A DNA stretch of 30,000 nt from Cryptomeria japonica (taxonomy: Eukaryota > Streptophyta > Pinopsida > Cupressales > Cupressaceae): the NCBI RefSeq assembly GCF_030272615.1, contig NW_026729206.1:12501-42500 (forward strand). The letters run 5' to 3'. This document shows, in pieces, positions 8,776 through 19,278 of the stretch. Position numbers and translations under genes: made by a program. The notes below the pieces were generated by a model. The model did not search any database, was not told the origin of the DNA, and was given only the letters and a program-made list of their open reading frames with translations. The first letter of the stretch is position 1. The number at the start of each line of letters is the position of its first letter.

Positions 8776-9976
8776 CGCACACCAAGGTGGGTGTTGAGGT
8801 GCGTGCCGAGGTGGGTGGGTGCTAGGGTGCGCTCCATGGTGGGTGCCAGGGTGGGTGCGTGCTAGGGTGGATTCCAAAGAGGGTCATAGGGTGGGTGCCA
8901 AGGTGGGTTGGTGATATAGTGGGTTCAAAGGTGGGTACTAGGGTGGGTTCCAAGGTGGGTCACAAGTTGGGTGCCAGGATGCGTGGGTGTTAGGTTGGGT
9001 GCCAAGGTGGGCTCCTGCGTGGGTGGGTGCTAGGGTGGGTTTCAAGGTGGACGCGAGGGCGGGTGCCAAGGTGGGTAACAAGTTGGGTGTTAGGATGGGT
9101 GAGTGCTAGAGTGGGTGCCAAGGTGGGTGGGTGCTAAGGTGGATGCCAAGGTGGTTCACAGGGTGGGTGGGTTCTAGGGTGAGTTCCAAGGTGGGTCACA
9201 GGTTCAGTGCTAGGGTGGGTGTCAAGGCGGGTGTCGAGGTGCCTGGGTGCTAGGGTGTGGATGCCAATGTGGGTCATAGGGTGGGTACTAGGGTGGGCTG
9301 CAATGTGGGTGCCAAGGTGGGTAACATGCTCGGTGGGTTCTAAATTGGGTGCCAGGGTGGGTGTGCACCCACCTTGCCCGAGGTGGGTGCCAAGGTGCCA
9401 GTGTGGGTGGGTGCTAAGGTGGATGCCAAGGTGGGTGAGAAGGTGGGTGATAGGTTGAGTGGTAGGATGGGTGGGTGCCAAGATGGGTCACAGGGTGGGT
9501 GCAAGGGTGGGTAGGTGCTAGGGTTGGTGTCAGGGTGGGTGGGTGCTAGGTTGGGTTCCAAGGTGGGTGCGAGGGTGAGTGTCAAGGTGGGTCACAGGTT
9601 AGGTGCTAGGATGGGTGAGTGCTAGGGTGCAAAGGTGCCAGGGTGGGTGCTAGGATGGGTCGATGCTAGGGTGAGTGGCAAGGTGGGTCCACAAGTGTCA
9701 AGGTGGGTGCCGAGGTGGGTGCCAAGTCGGCGACTGCTATGGTGGATGCCAAGGTGGGTCACGGGGTGGGTGCCAAGTTGCTAGGTTGGGTTCCAAGGTG
9801 GGTGCCAACGTGGGTGCTAGGGTGCGTGGGTTAAAGGGTGTGTCACAACGTGGGTGCCAGGATGGGTGCGCACCCACACTGGCCAAGACGGGTGCGGGTG
9901 CAAGGTTGGGTTCCAAGCCCGGTCACAGGCTGGGTGCTAGGATGGGTGGGTGCCAAGGTGGGCACCAGGGTGGGTG
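8776..9976. repeat. G-rich degenerate minisatellite
   Basis: Built from short phrases such as GGGTGGGTGCCAAGGTGGGT, with irregular 10-20 bp spacing and many single changes. The plus strand has many closely spaced runs of two or three G and could form G-quadruplexes. It continues into the macro-repeat without a clear break in character. Pseudo-ORFs of 80-115 codons rich in GWV or THP are artefacts. Confidence 0.95.
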
Positions 9977-10493
9977 CACCCACCCTGGCCAAGGTGGGTC
10001 ACGGGGTGGGTCCTAGGGTGGGTAACGGGGTGGGTACTAAGGTGCGTGCCAAGGTGGGTCATAGGGTGGGTGCCAAGGTGGGCACCAGGGTGGGTGTGCA
10101 CCAACCCTAGCCAGGGTAGGTCACGGGGTGGTTGTCGGGGTGGGCGTCAAGGAGCCAAGGTGGGTGGCAAGTAGCCAAGTTGCGTGCCAAGGTGGGTGTC
10201 GGGGTGGGTGCCAAGGATCCAAGGTGGGTGCCAAGGAACCAAGGTGGGTGTCTGGGTGGGTGCCGAGGTGGGAGCCAGGGTGGGTCCCAAGGTGAGTGCA
10301 AAGGTGGGTGCCAGGGTCAAGGTGAGTGCCAATGTGGGTTCCAAGGTGCCAGGGTCAGGGTGAGTGCCAATGTGGGTTCAAAGGTGCTAAGTTGGGTGCG
10401 AGGTTGGGTGCGAGGGTGGGTGGGTGCCAAGGTGTGCTAGGTGGAAGCCCGGGTGGGTCGGCATCCCATGGGTGTCGAGTTGGGTGCCTGATG
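9977..10493. repeat. G-rich tail of macro-repeat unit 1
   Basis: About 517 bp of the same GGTGGGTGCCAAGG minisatellite as 8776-9976, but now inside the macro-repeat and nearly identical in all three units. No gene. Confidence 0.93.
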
Positions 10494-10840
10494 GGTGCTT
10501 CTTGTCAAGTTTTAGTCGTCGGGACTCATTTCGAGCCTTAGAGGTCGTTTCTTGTCCGGTTGCCCTGTCTTCGACCTGGGAACCCAATTTTGGTCCTCGG
10601 GTCCCATTTTTTTTTGTCTCGCATCCCACTTTTGGCCTGTGGCCTTTTCGGGGTCGATTCTCGTTTTGGGCATCAGAGCATGTTTCTTCTCCTAAAACCC
10701 AATATTTGTTTATTAAGTCTCGGAACACATTTTTGTTCTCGTGGACCCATCATGGGTCTTGGAACGCATTTGTGGTCCTTGGGTCCCATTTTGCATCCCG
10801 AAACTTGTGTTTTGGTGCTTGATCCCTATTTTGGGTGCCC
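10494..10840. repeat. T-rich degenerate repeat block, unit 1
   Basis: Loosely repeated phrases about 25-35 bp apart of the type TTGG(T/A)CCT(C/T)GGGTCCCATTTT or TCTCGCATCCCACTTTTGG. It is the least GC-rich long stretch upstream of the 5S gene and contains a T10 run near 10607. It gives open frames of 132-163 codons with a periodic LGTHF/SLGPI pattern, which reflects the DNA repeat. No gene is supported. Confidence 0.7.
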
Positions 10841-11202
10841 ACCTTGCACCAAGTGCGCACCCGGGGCAAACCGAGCGCCTTGGTGCACCGGGGCAAGATC
10901 GAGCGTGCACCCGAGGCGCCCCGAACATGCACCAAGGTGCACTCGGCCCACATGTGAGCGCAGGTCGTTGCGCCCGAGGTGGTGTGTGGGCACCGCGTTG
11001 CAGACGGGACACTGCACGCACACGACGCCCCCTCCAGGTGCACGCACGTAGGCCGGGCCGGGTGCACACCCGACGCCCTAGCAAGGTGCGCGCACCCGGG
11101 CAGGGCTCACACTTGGCGAACGGGGCGCACTTCGCGAGGGAGGGTGTGCACCTCGACGGGGGTGGGTGGCCGGGGTGGATTCGCACGTGGGTCGCGGTTT
11201 GC
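10841..11202. other. GC-rich spacer upstream of 5S, unit 1
   Basis: Largely non-periodic, very GC- and CpG-rich sequence with scattered GGTGCGC and GTGCACC words. Counterparts lie at 18765-19126 and 26688-27049. I see no gene or RNA in it. It is the flank in which any extra Pol III signals would be found. Confidence 0.6.
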
Positions 11203-11230
11203 TAAGTACACACTGCGACAAGCTCATAAC
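11203..11230 (+). promoter_or_regulatory. 5S upstream element (-28 to -1), copy 1
   Basis: TAAGTACA starts at -28 and C occupies -1. Plant 5S genes commonly carry an AT-rich TATA-like element near -28 and C at -1, which support Pol III start-site choice. The AT element is weak (only five of eight bases are A or T), and I do not see a clear GC at -12. Confidence 0.55.
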
Positions 11231-11348
11231 GGGTGCGATCATACCAGCATTAGTGCACCGGATCCCATCAGAACTCCGCAGTTAAGCGCGCTTGGGCCGG
11301 AGTAGTACTGGGATGGGTGACCTCCCGGGAAGTCCCGGTGTTGCACCC
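11231..11348 (+). rRNA. 5S ribosomal RNA, copy 1
   Basis: Complete 118-nt 5S rRNA gene, the small RNA of the large ribosomal subunit, transcribed by RNA polymerase III. The 5' end GGGTGC pairs perfectly with the 3' end GCACCC (helix I). The plant-conserved stretch GGATCCCATCAGAACTCCG lies at nt 29-47. The internal promoter is intact: A box AGTTAAGCGCG at nt 50-60 and C box GGGATGGGTGACC at nt 80-92. A T6 tract follows the gene directly, and a TAAGTACA element sits at -28 with C at -1. This copy has A at nt 19 where the other two have G, a transition inside a CpG. It sits about 1.25 kb into the first 7.9-kb macro-repeat. Probably functional; the effect of A19 is unknown. Confidence 0.97.
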
Positions 11349-11354
11349 TTTTTT
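11349..11354 (+). terminator. Pol III T-tract terminator of 5S copy 1
   Basis: Six T residues follow the 3' GCACCC directly, with a second T5 run four to five bases further on. Runs of four or more T end Pol III transcription. Confidence 0.9.
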
Positions 11355-11780
11355 AGTTTTTCGCCGGGCGTCGCAATGCTATTTGAATAAACCTTTTGCC
11401 CGTTTGCGTTCTCGTCGGGGCCGGGCCGGGCCGGGGTGCGCTGCCCGCACTACCGCGCGCGCGGGGGGCGACACCGAGCGCGCACCCGAGGCGCCCCGAG
11501 CACACAGGCCACGGTGCAACCCGGGCGTTGTGCGCGCACCCCGGTGCGCCCGAGGTGCTGCGCGCGCACCCAGGTGAAATCGGTGTGCACCTCGGCCAGT
11601 GCGCGCTCGGTCGAGTCGCGCACGTTGGCCAAGGTGCACGGTGATGTTTCTTACTCTAAGGTTCCGCACCAGACGCCCGGGACAGGTGAGCGAAGCTGGG
11701 CGGGGCCGGGTGCGCGGCCGGGGCAGGTGCACGCAGCTGGAGAGAGCTTTGGAGCACACTTCGGAGCGCACCAATGATGC
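11355..11780. other. GC-rich spacer downstream of 5S, unit 1
   Basis: Contains GGGCCGGGCCGGGCCGGGG near 11418 and GCGCGCGCGGGG near 11457, then CpG-dense sequence with GGTGCGC words. Unit 1 has one more G than units 2 and 3 in the G run near 11467, which explains the 7924 versus 7923 bp spacing. Counterparts lie at 19279-19703 and 27202-27626. No gene seen. Confidence 0.6.
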
Positions 11781-13274
11781 GCTCCATTCAAAAGTTTCCT
11801 GAAAAGGCAAAAAAAGTTGAGATTATAGAATTTCCCACTTGAGAGATTGTAAAAAAAAAAAATTTAAAATGAAGGAAACGCGGGTGCCAAGGTGTGCGCA
11901 GCCCAGCCAAGGTGTGCGCACCAAGGCGCCCACCCTGGCGAAGGTGCACGCAAGGTGCGCACCCGAGGCAAACCGGACAATTAACCCAACTTTCGACTTC
12001 GCGCGCACCTTGGAGCGCACTTCGGAGCGCTCCTTGGTGCGCACCAATCTTGGGCACCTCGGAGTGCACCATGGCGCCCACCAAGGTGCGCACCCGGGGC
12101 AAACCGAGCTCCGACTTCGTGCGCACCTTGGAGCGCACGAAAGGTGCGCACCATGGCGCCCACCAAGGTGCGCAGCCCAGCCAAGGCGTGCGCATCAAGG
12201 TGCGCACCTTGGCGAAGGTGCGCACCCGGGGCAAACCGAGCTCCGACTTCGTGCGCACCTTGGAGCGCACAAAAGGTGCGCAACCCAGCCAAGGTGTGCG
12301 CACCCCGGTCAAACCGAGCTCCGAATCGTGCGCACCAGAGGTGCACGCCATCGTGCGCACCTTGGAGCACACTTCGGAGCCCTCCTTGGTGCGCGCCGAT
12401 GTTGCGCACCTCGGAGCGCACCCGGGGAAAACAATGCAATTAACCCGACTTTCGACTTCGTGGGCACCTCGGAGCGCTCTCGGGTTCGCACCTCGGAGCA
12501 CACCGAGGTGCGCACCTTTGATGCGCTGCCTTCACCAATTTCCAGAAAAGGCAAGAAAACATTGAGAAGGTGTGCGCACCGAGGTGCCCACCCTGGCGAA
12601 GGTGCACGCGAGGTGCGCACCCGGGGCAAACCGGGCTCCGACTTCGTGCACGCCGCACCTTGGAGCACACTTCGGAGCGCTCCTTGGTGCGCACCAGGGC
12701 GCGCAACCCAGCCGAGGTGCCCACCCCGGCGAAGGTGCACGCGAGGTGCGCACCCGGGGCAAACCGGGCTCCGACTTCGTGCACGCCATGGTGCCCACCG
12801 CGGCGAAGGTGCACGTGAGGTGCGCACCCGGGGCAAACCGGGCTCCGACTTCGTGCACGCCGCACCTTGGAGCACACTTCGGAGCGCTCCTTGGTGCGCA
12901 CCATGGTGCCCACCAGGGCGCGCAACCCCGCCGAAGGTGCACGCGAGGTGCGCACCCGGGGCAAACCGGGCTCCGACTTCGTGCACGCCGCACCTTGGAG
13001 CACACTTCGGAGCGCTCCTTGGTGCGCACCATGGTGCCCACCAGGGCGCGCAACCCCGCCGAAGGTGCACGCGAGGTGCGCACCCGGGGCAAACCGGGCT
13101 CCGACTTCGTGCACGCCATGGTGCGCACCGCGGCGAAGGTGCGCACCCGGGGCAAACCGGGCTCCGACTTCGTGCACGCCGCACCTTGGAGCACACTTCG
13201 GAGCGCTCCTTGGTGCGCACCAGGGCGCGCAACCCAGCCGAGGTGCCCACCCCGGCGAAGGTGCACGCGAGGTG

Positions 13275-15626
13275 CGTACCCGGGGCAAACCGGGCTCCGA
13301 CTTCGTGCACGCCGCACCTTGGAGCACACTTCGGAGCGCTCCTTGGTGCGCACCATGGTGCCCACCAGGCCGCGCAACCCAGCCAAGGTGTGCGCACCAA
13401 GGTGCACGTGAGGTGCGCACCCGGGGCAAACCGGGGTCCGACTTCGTGCACGCCGCACCTTGGAGCACACATCGGGGCGCTCCCGGGTTCGCACCGGCGT
13501 TGCGCACCGTGGTGGGCACCTCGGAGCACACCAAGGTGGGCAGCGAGGTGCGCACCTTTGATGCGATGCCTTCACTAATTTCCATAAAAGGCAAAAAAAA
13601 AACGAGATTTTAAAATTTCCGTTTTGAAAGATAGTGAGAAAAAGGGAATGCTGGTGCCATCTTGAGCCCGCCCTGGTGCGCAGCCCAGCCAAGGTGTGCG
13701 CACCAAGGTGCCCACCCTGGCGAAGGTGCGCGCCCGGGCAATTAACCCAACTTCCAACTTCGCGCGCGCCAGGGTGGGAGCGCACCCAACAACCGGGCCT
13801 GGGAAGAGCCAATGCGAGAAACCCCACCAAACGCTCTGACAAAAAAAGAGGGGGCGCTCCAGTAACCCCGCTTCGGAGCGCACCCTGGGCAAACCCAGCC
13901 AAGGTGCCCACCCCGGCCAAGGTGCAGGCGAGGTGCGCACCCGGGGCAAACCGGGCTCCGACAACGTGCACGCCGCACCTTGGAGCACACTTCGTAGCGC
14001 TCCCGGGTGCGCACCTCAGAGCACACCAAGGTGGGCAGCGAGGTGCGCACCTTTGATGCGCTGCCTTCACTAATTTCCAGAAAAGGCAAAAAAAAAAGGA
14101 GATTTTAAAATTTCCGTTTTGAAAGATAGTGAAAAAAACGGAACGCGCGTGCCATCTTGAGCCCGCCCTGGTGCGCAGCCCAGGTAAGGTGCCCACCCTG
14201 GCAAAGGTGCGCACCCGGGCAATTAACCCTACTTCCGACTTCGTGCGCGCCAGGGTGGCAACCGGGCCTCGGAAGAGCCAATGCGAGAAACCCCACCAAA
14301 CGCTCCGACAAAAAAAGAGGCGGCGCTCCAATAACCCCGCTTCGGAGCGCAGCCGGGGCAAACCCAGCCAAGGTGCCCACCCCAACGAAGGTGCACGCGA
14401 GGTGCGCACCCGGGGCAAACCGGGCTCCGACAACGTGCACGCAGCACCTTGGAGCACACTTCGAAGCACTCCCGGGTGCCCACCGGCGTTGCGCACCGTG
14501 GTGGGCAGCGAGGTGCGCACCTTTGATGCGCTGCCTTCACTAATTTCCAGAAAAAGGCAAAAAAAAATGAGATTTTAAAATTTCCGTTTTGAAAGATAGT
14601 GAAAAAAAAGGAACGCGGGTGCCATCTTGAGCCCGCCCTGGTGCGCAGCCCAGGCAAGGCATGCGCACCAAGGTGCCCACCCGAGGTGCACACCCGGGGC
14701 AAACCGGGCTCCGACTTCGTGCAGGCCGCACCTTGGAGCACACTTCGGAGCGCTCCTTGGTGCGCACCATGGTGCCCACCAGGGCGCGCAACCCAGCCAA
14801 GGTCTGCACACCAAGGTGCCCACCCCGGCGAAGGTGCACGCGAGGTGCGCACCCGGGGCAAACCGGGCTCCGACTTCGTGCACGCCATGGTGCCCACCGC
14901 GGCGAAGGTGCACGCGAGGTGCGCACCCGGGGCAAACCGGGCTCCGACTTCGTGCACGCCGCACCTTGGAGCACACTTCGGAGCGCTCCTTGGTGCGCAC
15001 CATGGTGCCCACCAGGGCGCGCAACCCAGCCAAGGTGTGCGCACCAAGGTGCACGCGAGGTGCGCACCCGGGGCAAACCGGGGTCCGACTTCGTGCACGC
15101 CGCACCTTGGAGCACACATCGGAGCGCTCCCAGGTTCGCACCAGCGTTGCGCACCTTTGATGCGCTGCCTTCACTAATTTCCAGAAAAGGCAAAAAAAAA
15201 CGATATTTTAAAATTTCCGTTCTGAAAGATAGTGAAAAAAACGGAACGCGGGTGCCATCTTGAGCCCTTCCTGGTGCGCAGCCCAGGCAAGTTGTGCGCA
15301 CCAAGGTGCCCACCCTGGCGGAGGTGCGCGCCCGGGGCAAACCGGGCTCCGACTTCGTGCACTGCATGGTGCCCACCAAGGCGCGCAACCCAGCCAAGGT
15401 GCCCACCGCAGCGAAGGTGCACGCGAGGTGCACACCCGGGGCAAACCGGGCTCCGACTTCGTGCACGCCGCACCTTGGAGCACACTTCAGAGCGCTCCTT
15501 GGTGCGCACCAGGGCGCGCAACCCAGCCGAGGTGCCCACCCCGGCGAAGGTGCACGCGAGGTGCGCACCCGGGGCAAACCGGGCTCCGACTTCGTGCACG
15601 CCATGGTGCCCACCGCGGCGAAGGTG
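13275..15626. repeat. 2352-bp internal tandem duplication, copy A (unit 1)
   Basis: AT-island cores at 13607, 14102, 14572 and 15205 recur at 15959, 16454, 16923 and 17278, offset 2352, 2352, 2351 and 2073. The left edge is approximate because the flanks are themselves repeats. Counterpart in unit 2: about 21198-23549. Confidence 0.88.
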
Positions 15627-17690
15627 CGCACCCGGGGCAAACCGGGCTCCGACTTCGTGCACGCCGCACCTTGGAGCACACTTCGGAGCGCTCCTTGGTG
15701 CGCACCATGGTGCCCACCAGGCCGCGCAACCCAGCCAAGGTGTGCGCACCAAGGTGCACGCGAGGTGCGCACCCGGGGCAAACCGGGGTCCGACTTCGTG
15801 CACGCCGCACCTTGGAGCACACATCGGGGCGCTCCCGGGTTCGCACCGGCGTTGCGCACCGTGGTGGGCACCTCGGAGCACACCAAGGTGGGCAGCGAGG
15901 TGCGCACCTTTGATGCGATGCCTTCACTAATTTCCATAAAAGGCAAAAAAAAAACGAGATTTTAAAATTTCCGTTTTGAAAGATAGTGAGAAAAAGGGAA
16001 TGCTGGTGCCATCTTGAGCCCGCCCTGGTGCGCAGCCCAGCCAAGGTTTGCGCACCAAGGTGCCCACCCTGGCGAAGGTGCGCGCCCGGGCAATTAACCC
16101 AACTTCCAACTTCGCGCGCGCCAGGGTGGGAGCGCACCCAACAACCGGGCCTGGGAAGAGCCAATGCGAGAAACCCCACCAAACTCTCTGACAAAAAAAG
16201 AGGGGGCGCTCCAGTAACCCCGCTTCGGAGCGCACCCTGGGCAAACCCAGCCAAGGTGCCCACCCCGGCCAAGGTGCAGGCGAGGTGCGCACCCGGGGCA
16301 AACCGGGCTCCGACAACGTGCACGCCGCACCTTGGAGCACACTTCGTAGCGCTCCCGGGTGCGCACCTCAGAGCACACCAAGGTGGGCAGCGAGGTGCGC
16401 ACCTTTGATGCGCTGCCTTCACTAATTTCCAGAAAAGGCAAAAAAAAAAGGAGATTTTAAAATTTCCGTTTTGAAAGATAGTGAAAAAAACGGAACGCGC
16501 GTGCCATCTTGAGCCCGCCCTGGTGCGCAGCCCAGGTAAGGTGCCACCCTGGCAAAGGTGCGCACCCGGGCAATTAACCCTACTTCCGACTTCGTGCGCG
16601 CCAGGGTGGCAACCGGGCCTCGGAAGAGCCAATGCGAGAAACCCCACCAAACGCTCCGACAAAAAAAGAGGCGGCGCTCCAATAACCCCGCTTCGGAGCG
16701 CAGCCGGGGCAAACCAAGCCAAGGTGCCCACCCCGACGAAGGTGCACGCGAGGTGCGCACCCGGGGCAAACCGGGCTCCGACAACGTGCACGCAGCACCT
16801 TGGAGCACACTTCGAAGCACTCCCGGGTGCCCACCGGCGTTGCGCACCGTGGTGGGCAGCGAGGTGCGCACCTTTGATGCGCTGCCTTCACTAATTTCCA
16901 GAAAAAGGCAAAAAAAAATGAGATTTTAAAATTTCCGTTTTGAAAGATAGTGAAAAAAAAGGAACGCGGGTGCCATCTTGAGCCCGCCCTGGTGCGCAGC
17001 CCAGGCAAGGCATGCGCACCAAGGTGCCCACCCGAGGTGCACACCCGGGGCAAACCGGGCTCCGACTTCGTGCAGGCCGCACCTTGGAGCACACTTCGGA
17101 GCGCTCCTTGGTGCGCACCATGGTGCCCACCAGGGCGCACCCGGGGCAAACCGGGCTCCGACTTCGTGCACGCCGCACCTTGGAGCACACATCGGAGCGC
17201 TCCCAGGTTCGCACCAGCGTTGCGCACCTTTGATGCGCTGCCTTCACTAATTTCCAGAAAAGGCAAAAAAAAACGATATTTTAAAATTTCCGTTCTGAAA
17301 GATAGTGAAAAAAACGGAACGCGGGTGCCATCTTGAGCCCTTCCTGGTGCGCAGCCCAGGCAAGTTGTGCGCACCAAGGTGCCCACCCTGGCGGAGGTGC
17401 GCGCCCGGGGCAAACCGGGCTCCGACTTCGTGCACTGCATGGTGCCCACCAAGGCGCGCAACCCAGCCAAGGTGCCCACCGCAGCGAAGGTGCACGCGAG
17501 GTGCGCACCCGAGGTGCACACCCGGGGCAAACCGGGCTCCGACTTCGTGCACGCCGCACCTTGGAGCACACTTCAGAGCGCTCCTTGGTACGCACCAGGG
17601 CGCGCAACCCAGCCAAGGTGCTCACCCCGGCGAAGGTGCACGCGAGGTGCGCACCCGGGGCAAACCGGGCTCGAACTTCGTGCACGCCGC
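15627..17690. repeat. 2352-bp internal tandem duplication, copy B with 278-bp deletion (unit 1)
   Basis: Second copy, adjacent to copy A. The offset falls from 2351 to 2073 because sequence equivalent to about 14788-15065 is missing at 17137, where AGGGCGC joins ACCCGGGG; GCGC flanks both ends in copy A. One base pair is also lost near 16543 (GGTGCCACCC versus GGTGCCCACCC). Counterpart in unit 2: about 23550-25613, with the same deletion. Confidence 0.85.
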
Positions 17691-17900
17691 ACCTTGGAGC
17701 ACACATCGGAGCGCTCCCGGGTTCGCACCAGCATTGCGCACCTTTGATGCGCTGCCTTCACTAATTTCCAGAAAAGGCAAAAAAAAGAAAAAAATGAGAT
17801 TTTAAAATTTCCGTTTTGAAAGATAGTGAAAAAAACGGAACGCGGGTGCCATCTTGAGCCCGCCCTGGTGTGCAGCCCAGGCAAGTTGTGCGCACCAAGG

Positions 17901-18417
17901 CACCCACCCTGGCCAAGGTGGGTCACGGGGTGGGTCCTAGGGTGGGTAACGGGGTGGGTACTAAGGTGCGTGCCAAGGTGGGTCATAGGGTGGGTGCCAA
18001 GGTGGGCACCAGGGTGGGTGTGCACCAACCCTAGCCAGGGTAGGTCACGGGGTGGTTGTCGGGGTGGGCGTCAAGGAGCCAAGGTGGGTGGCAAGTAGCC
18101 AAGTTGCGTGCCAAGGTGGGTGTCGGGGTGGGTGCCAAGGATCCAAGGTGGGTGCCAAGGAACCAAGGTGGGTGTCTGGGTGGGTGCCGAGGTGGGAGCC
18201 AGGGTGGGTCCCAAGGTGAGTGCAAAGGTGGGTGCCAGGGTCAAGGTGAGTGCCAATGTGGGTTCCAAGGTGCCAGGGTCAGGGTGAGTGCCAATGTGGG
18301 TTCAAAGGTGCTAAGTTGGGTGCGAGGTTGGGTGCGAGGGTGGGTGGGTGCCAAGGTGTGCTAGGTGGAAGCCCGGGTGGGTCGGCATCCCATGGGTGTC
18401 GAGTTGGGTGCCTGATG
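17901..18417. repeat. G-rich tail of macro-repeat unit 2
   Basis: Counterpart of 9977-10493. It follows the AT-island module of unit 1 at a sharp junction near 17900. Confidence 0.93.
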
Positions 18418-18764
18418 GGTGCTTCTTGTCAAGTTTTAGTCGTCGGGACTCATTTCGAGCCTTAGAGGTCGTTTCTTGTCCGGTTGCCCTGTCTTCGACC
18501 TGGGAACCCAATTTTGGTCCTCGGGTCCCATTTTTTTTTGTCTCGCATCCCACTTTTGGCCTGTGGCCTTTTCGGGGTCGATTCTCGTTTTGGGCATCAG
18601 AGCATGTTTCTTCTCCTAAAACCCAATATTTGTTTATTAAGTCTCGGAACACATTTTTGTTCTCGTGGACCCATCATGGGTCTTGGAACGCATTTGTGGT
18701 CCTTGGGTCCCATTTTGCATCCCGAAACTTGTGTTTTGGTGCTTGATCCCTATTTTGGGTGCCC
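18418..18764. repeat. T-rich degenerate repeat block, unit 2
   Basis: Counterpart of 10494-10840; no difference seen by eye. Confidence 0.7.
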
Positions 18765-19126
18765 ACCTTGCACCAAGTGCGCACCCGGGGCAAACCGAGC
18801 GCCTTGGTGCACCGGGGCAAGATCGAGCGTGCACCCGAGGCGCCCCGAACATGCACCAAGGTGCACTCGGCCCACATGTGAGCGCAGGTCGTTGCGCCCG
18901 AGGTGGTGTGTGGGCACCGCGTTGCAGACGGGACACTGCACGCACACGACGCCCCCTCCAGGTGCACGCACGTAGGCCGGGCCGGGTGCACACCCGACGC
19001 CCTAGCAAGGTGCGCGCACCCGGGCAGGGCTCACACTTGGCGAACGGGGCGCACTTCGCGAGGGAGGGTGTGCACCTCGACGGGGGTGGGTGGCCGGGGT
19101 GGATTCGCACGTGGGTCGCGGTTTGC

Positions 19127-19154
19127 TAAGTACACACTGCGACAAGCTCATAAC
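19127..19154 (+). promoter_or_regulatory. 5S upstream element (-28 to -1), copy 2
   Basis: Identical to the copy-1 element: TAAGTACA from -28 and C at -1. Its conservation in all three units fits a working Pol III upstream element, though the whole macro-repeat is nearly identical, so conservation alone says little. Confidence 0.55.
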
Positions 19155-19272
19155 GGGTGCGATCATACCAGCGTTAGTGCACCGGATCCCATCAGAACTC
19201 CGCAGTTAAGCGCGCTTGGGCCGGAGTAGTACTGGGATGGGTGACCTCCCGGGAAGTCCCGGTGTTGCACCC
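19155..19272 (+). rRNA. 5S ribosomal RNA, copy 2
   Basis: Complete 118-nt 5S rRNA gene, 7924 bp after copy 1, at the same position in the second macro-repeat. It differs from copy 1 only at nt 19 (G here, the form shared with copy 3). Helix I ends, A box, C box, T6 terminator and -28 element are all intact. The spacer after the terminator differs slightly from copies 1 and 3 (A instead of T at 19281). Confidence 0.97.
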
Positions 19273-19278
19273 TTTTTT
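19273..19278 (+). terminator. Pol III T-tract terminator of 5S copy 2
   Basis: Six T residues directly after the 5S 3' end. The backup T run downstream is shortened to T4 by one A. Confidence 0.9.

Larger units (their letters stand above)
9977..17900. repeat. 7924-bp macro-repeat, unit 1
   Basis: The unit starts inside the G-rich block near CACCCACCCTGGCC (9979) and recurs from the same phrase at 17903 and 25826. Order: G-rich tail, T-rich block, GC-rich upstream spacer, 5S gene, GC-rich downstream spacer, then about 6 kb of nested GC-rich repeats with AT islands. It is one base longer than unit 2 because of an extra G near 11467. Differences from unit 2 are scattered single changes, many of them C/T or G/A at CpG. 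Confidence 0.97.
11781..17900. repeat. nested GC-rich repeats with AT islands, unit 1
   Basis: The basic unit is about 128-141 bp (GGGGCAAACCGGGCTCCGAC starts at 12623, 12756, 12830, 12958, 13086, 13149, 13282, 13423), with short 63-74 bp variants in which GCCATGGTG replaces the GCCGCACCTTGGAGC segment. Blocks of these are separated by AT islands of about 90 bp with the core ATTTTAAAATTT at 13607, 14102, 14572, 15205, 15959, 16454, 16923, 17278 and 17799. Two diverged islands lie near 11790-11880 and 12535-12570. The islands always follow GGTGCGCACCTTTGATGCG and precede GGTGCCATCTTGAGCCC. Long open frames (579 codons plus, 662 codons minus) overlap here on both strands and are not genes. Confidence 0.93.

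Noticed and set aside
8776-10493. Telomeric or interstitial telomere repeat
   Set aside because: The phrases are GGTGGGTGCC-like and irregular; no run of TTTAGGG or TTAGGG is present.
10494-10840. Retrotransposon fragment or protein gene in the T-rich block
   Set aside because: No reverse transcriptase, integrase or LTR features; the open frames show only a periodic pattern caused by a degenerate 25-35 bp DNA repeat.
11839-13578. Open frame of 579 codons on the plus strand, repeated in all three macro-repeats
   Set aside because: Its recurrence is explained by the macro-repeat itself. Composition is R/A/P/G/H-rich with no domain, and the opposite strand is equally open.
12532-14520. Open frame of 662 codons on the minus strand
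   Set aside because: It runs through GC-rich repeats and AT islands, overlaps long open frames on the other strand and in other frames, and its protein is a low-complexity string of APWCAPRS/GAHLACT-type repeats with no recognisable domain. Repeat lengths are not multiples of three, so frames are not conserved between units.
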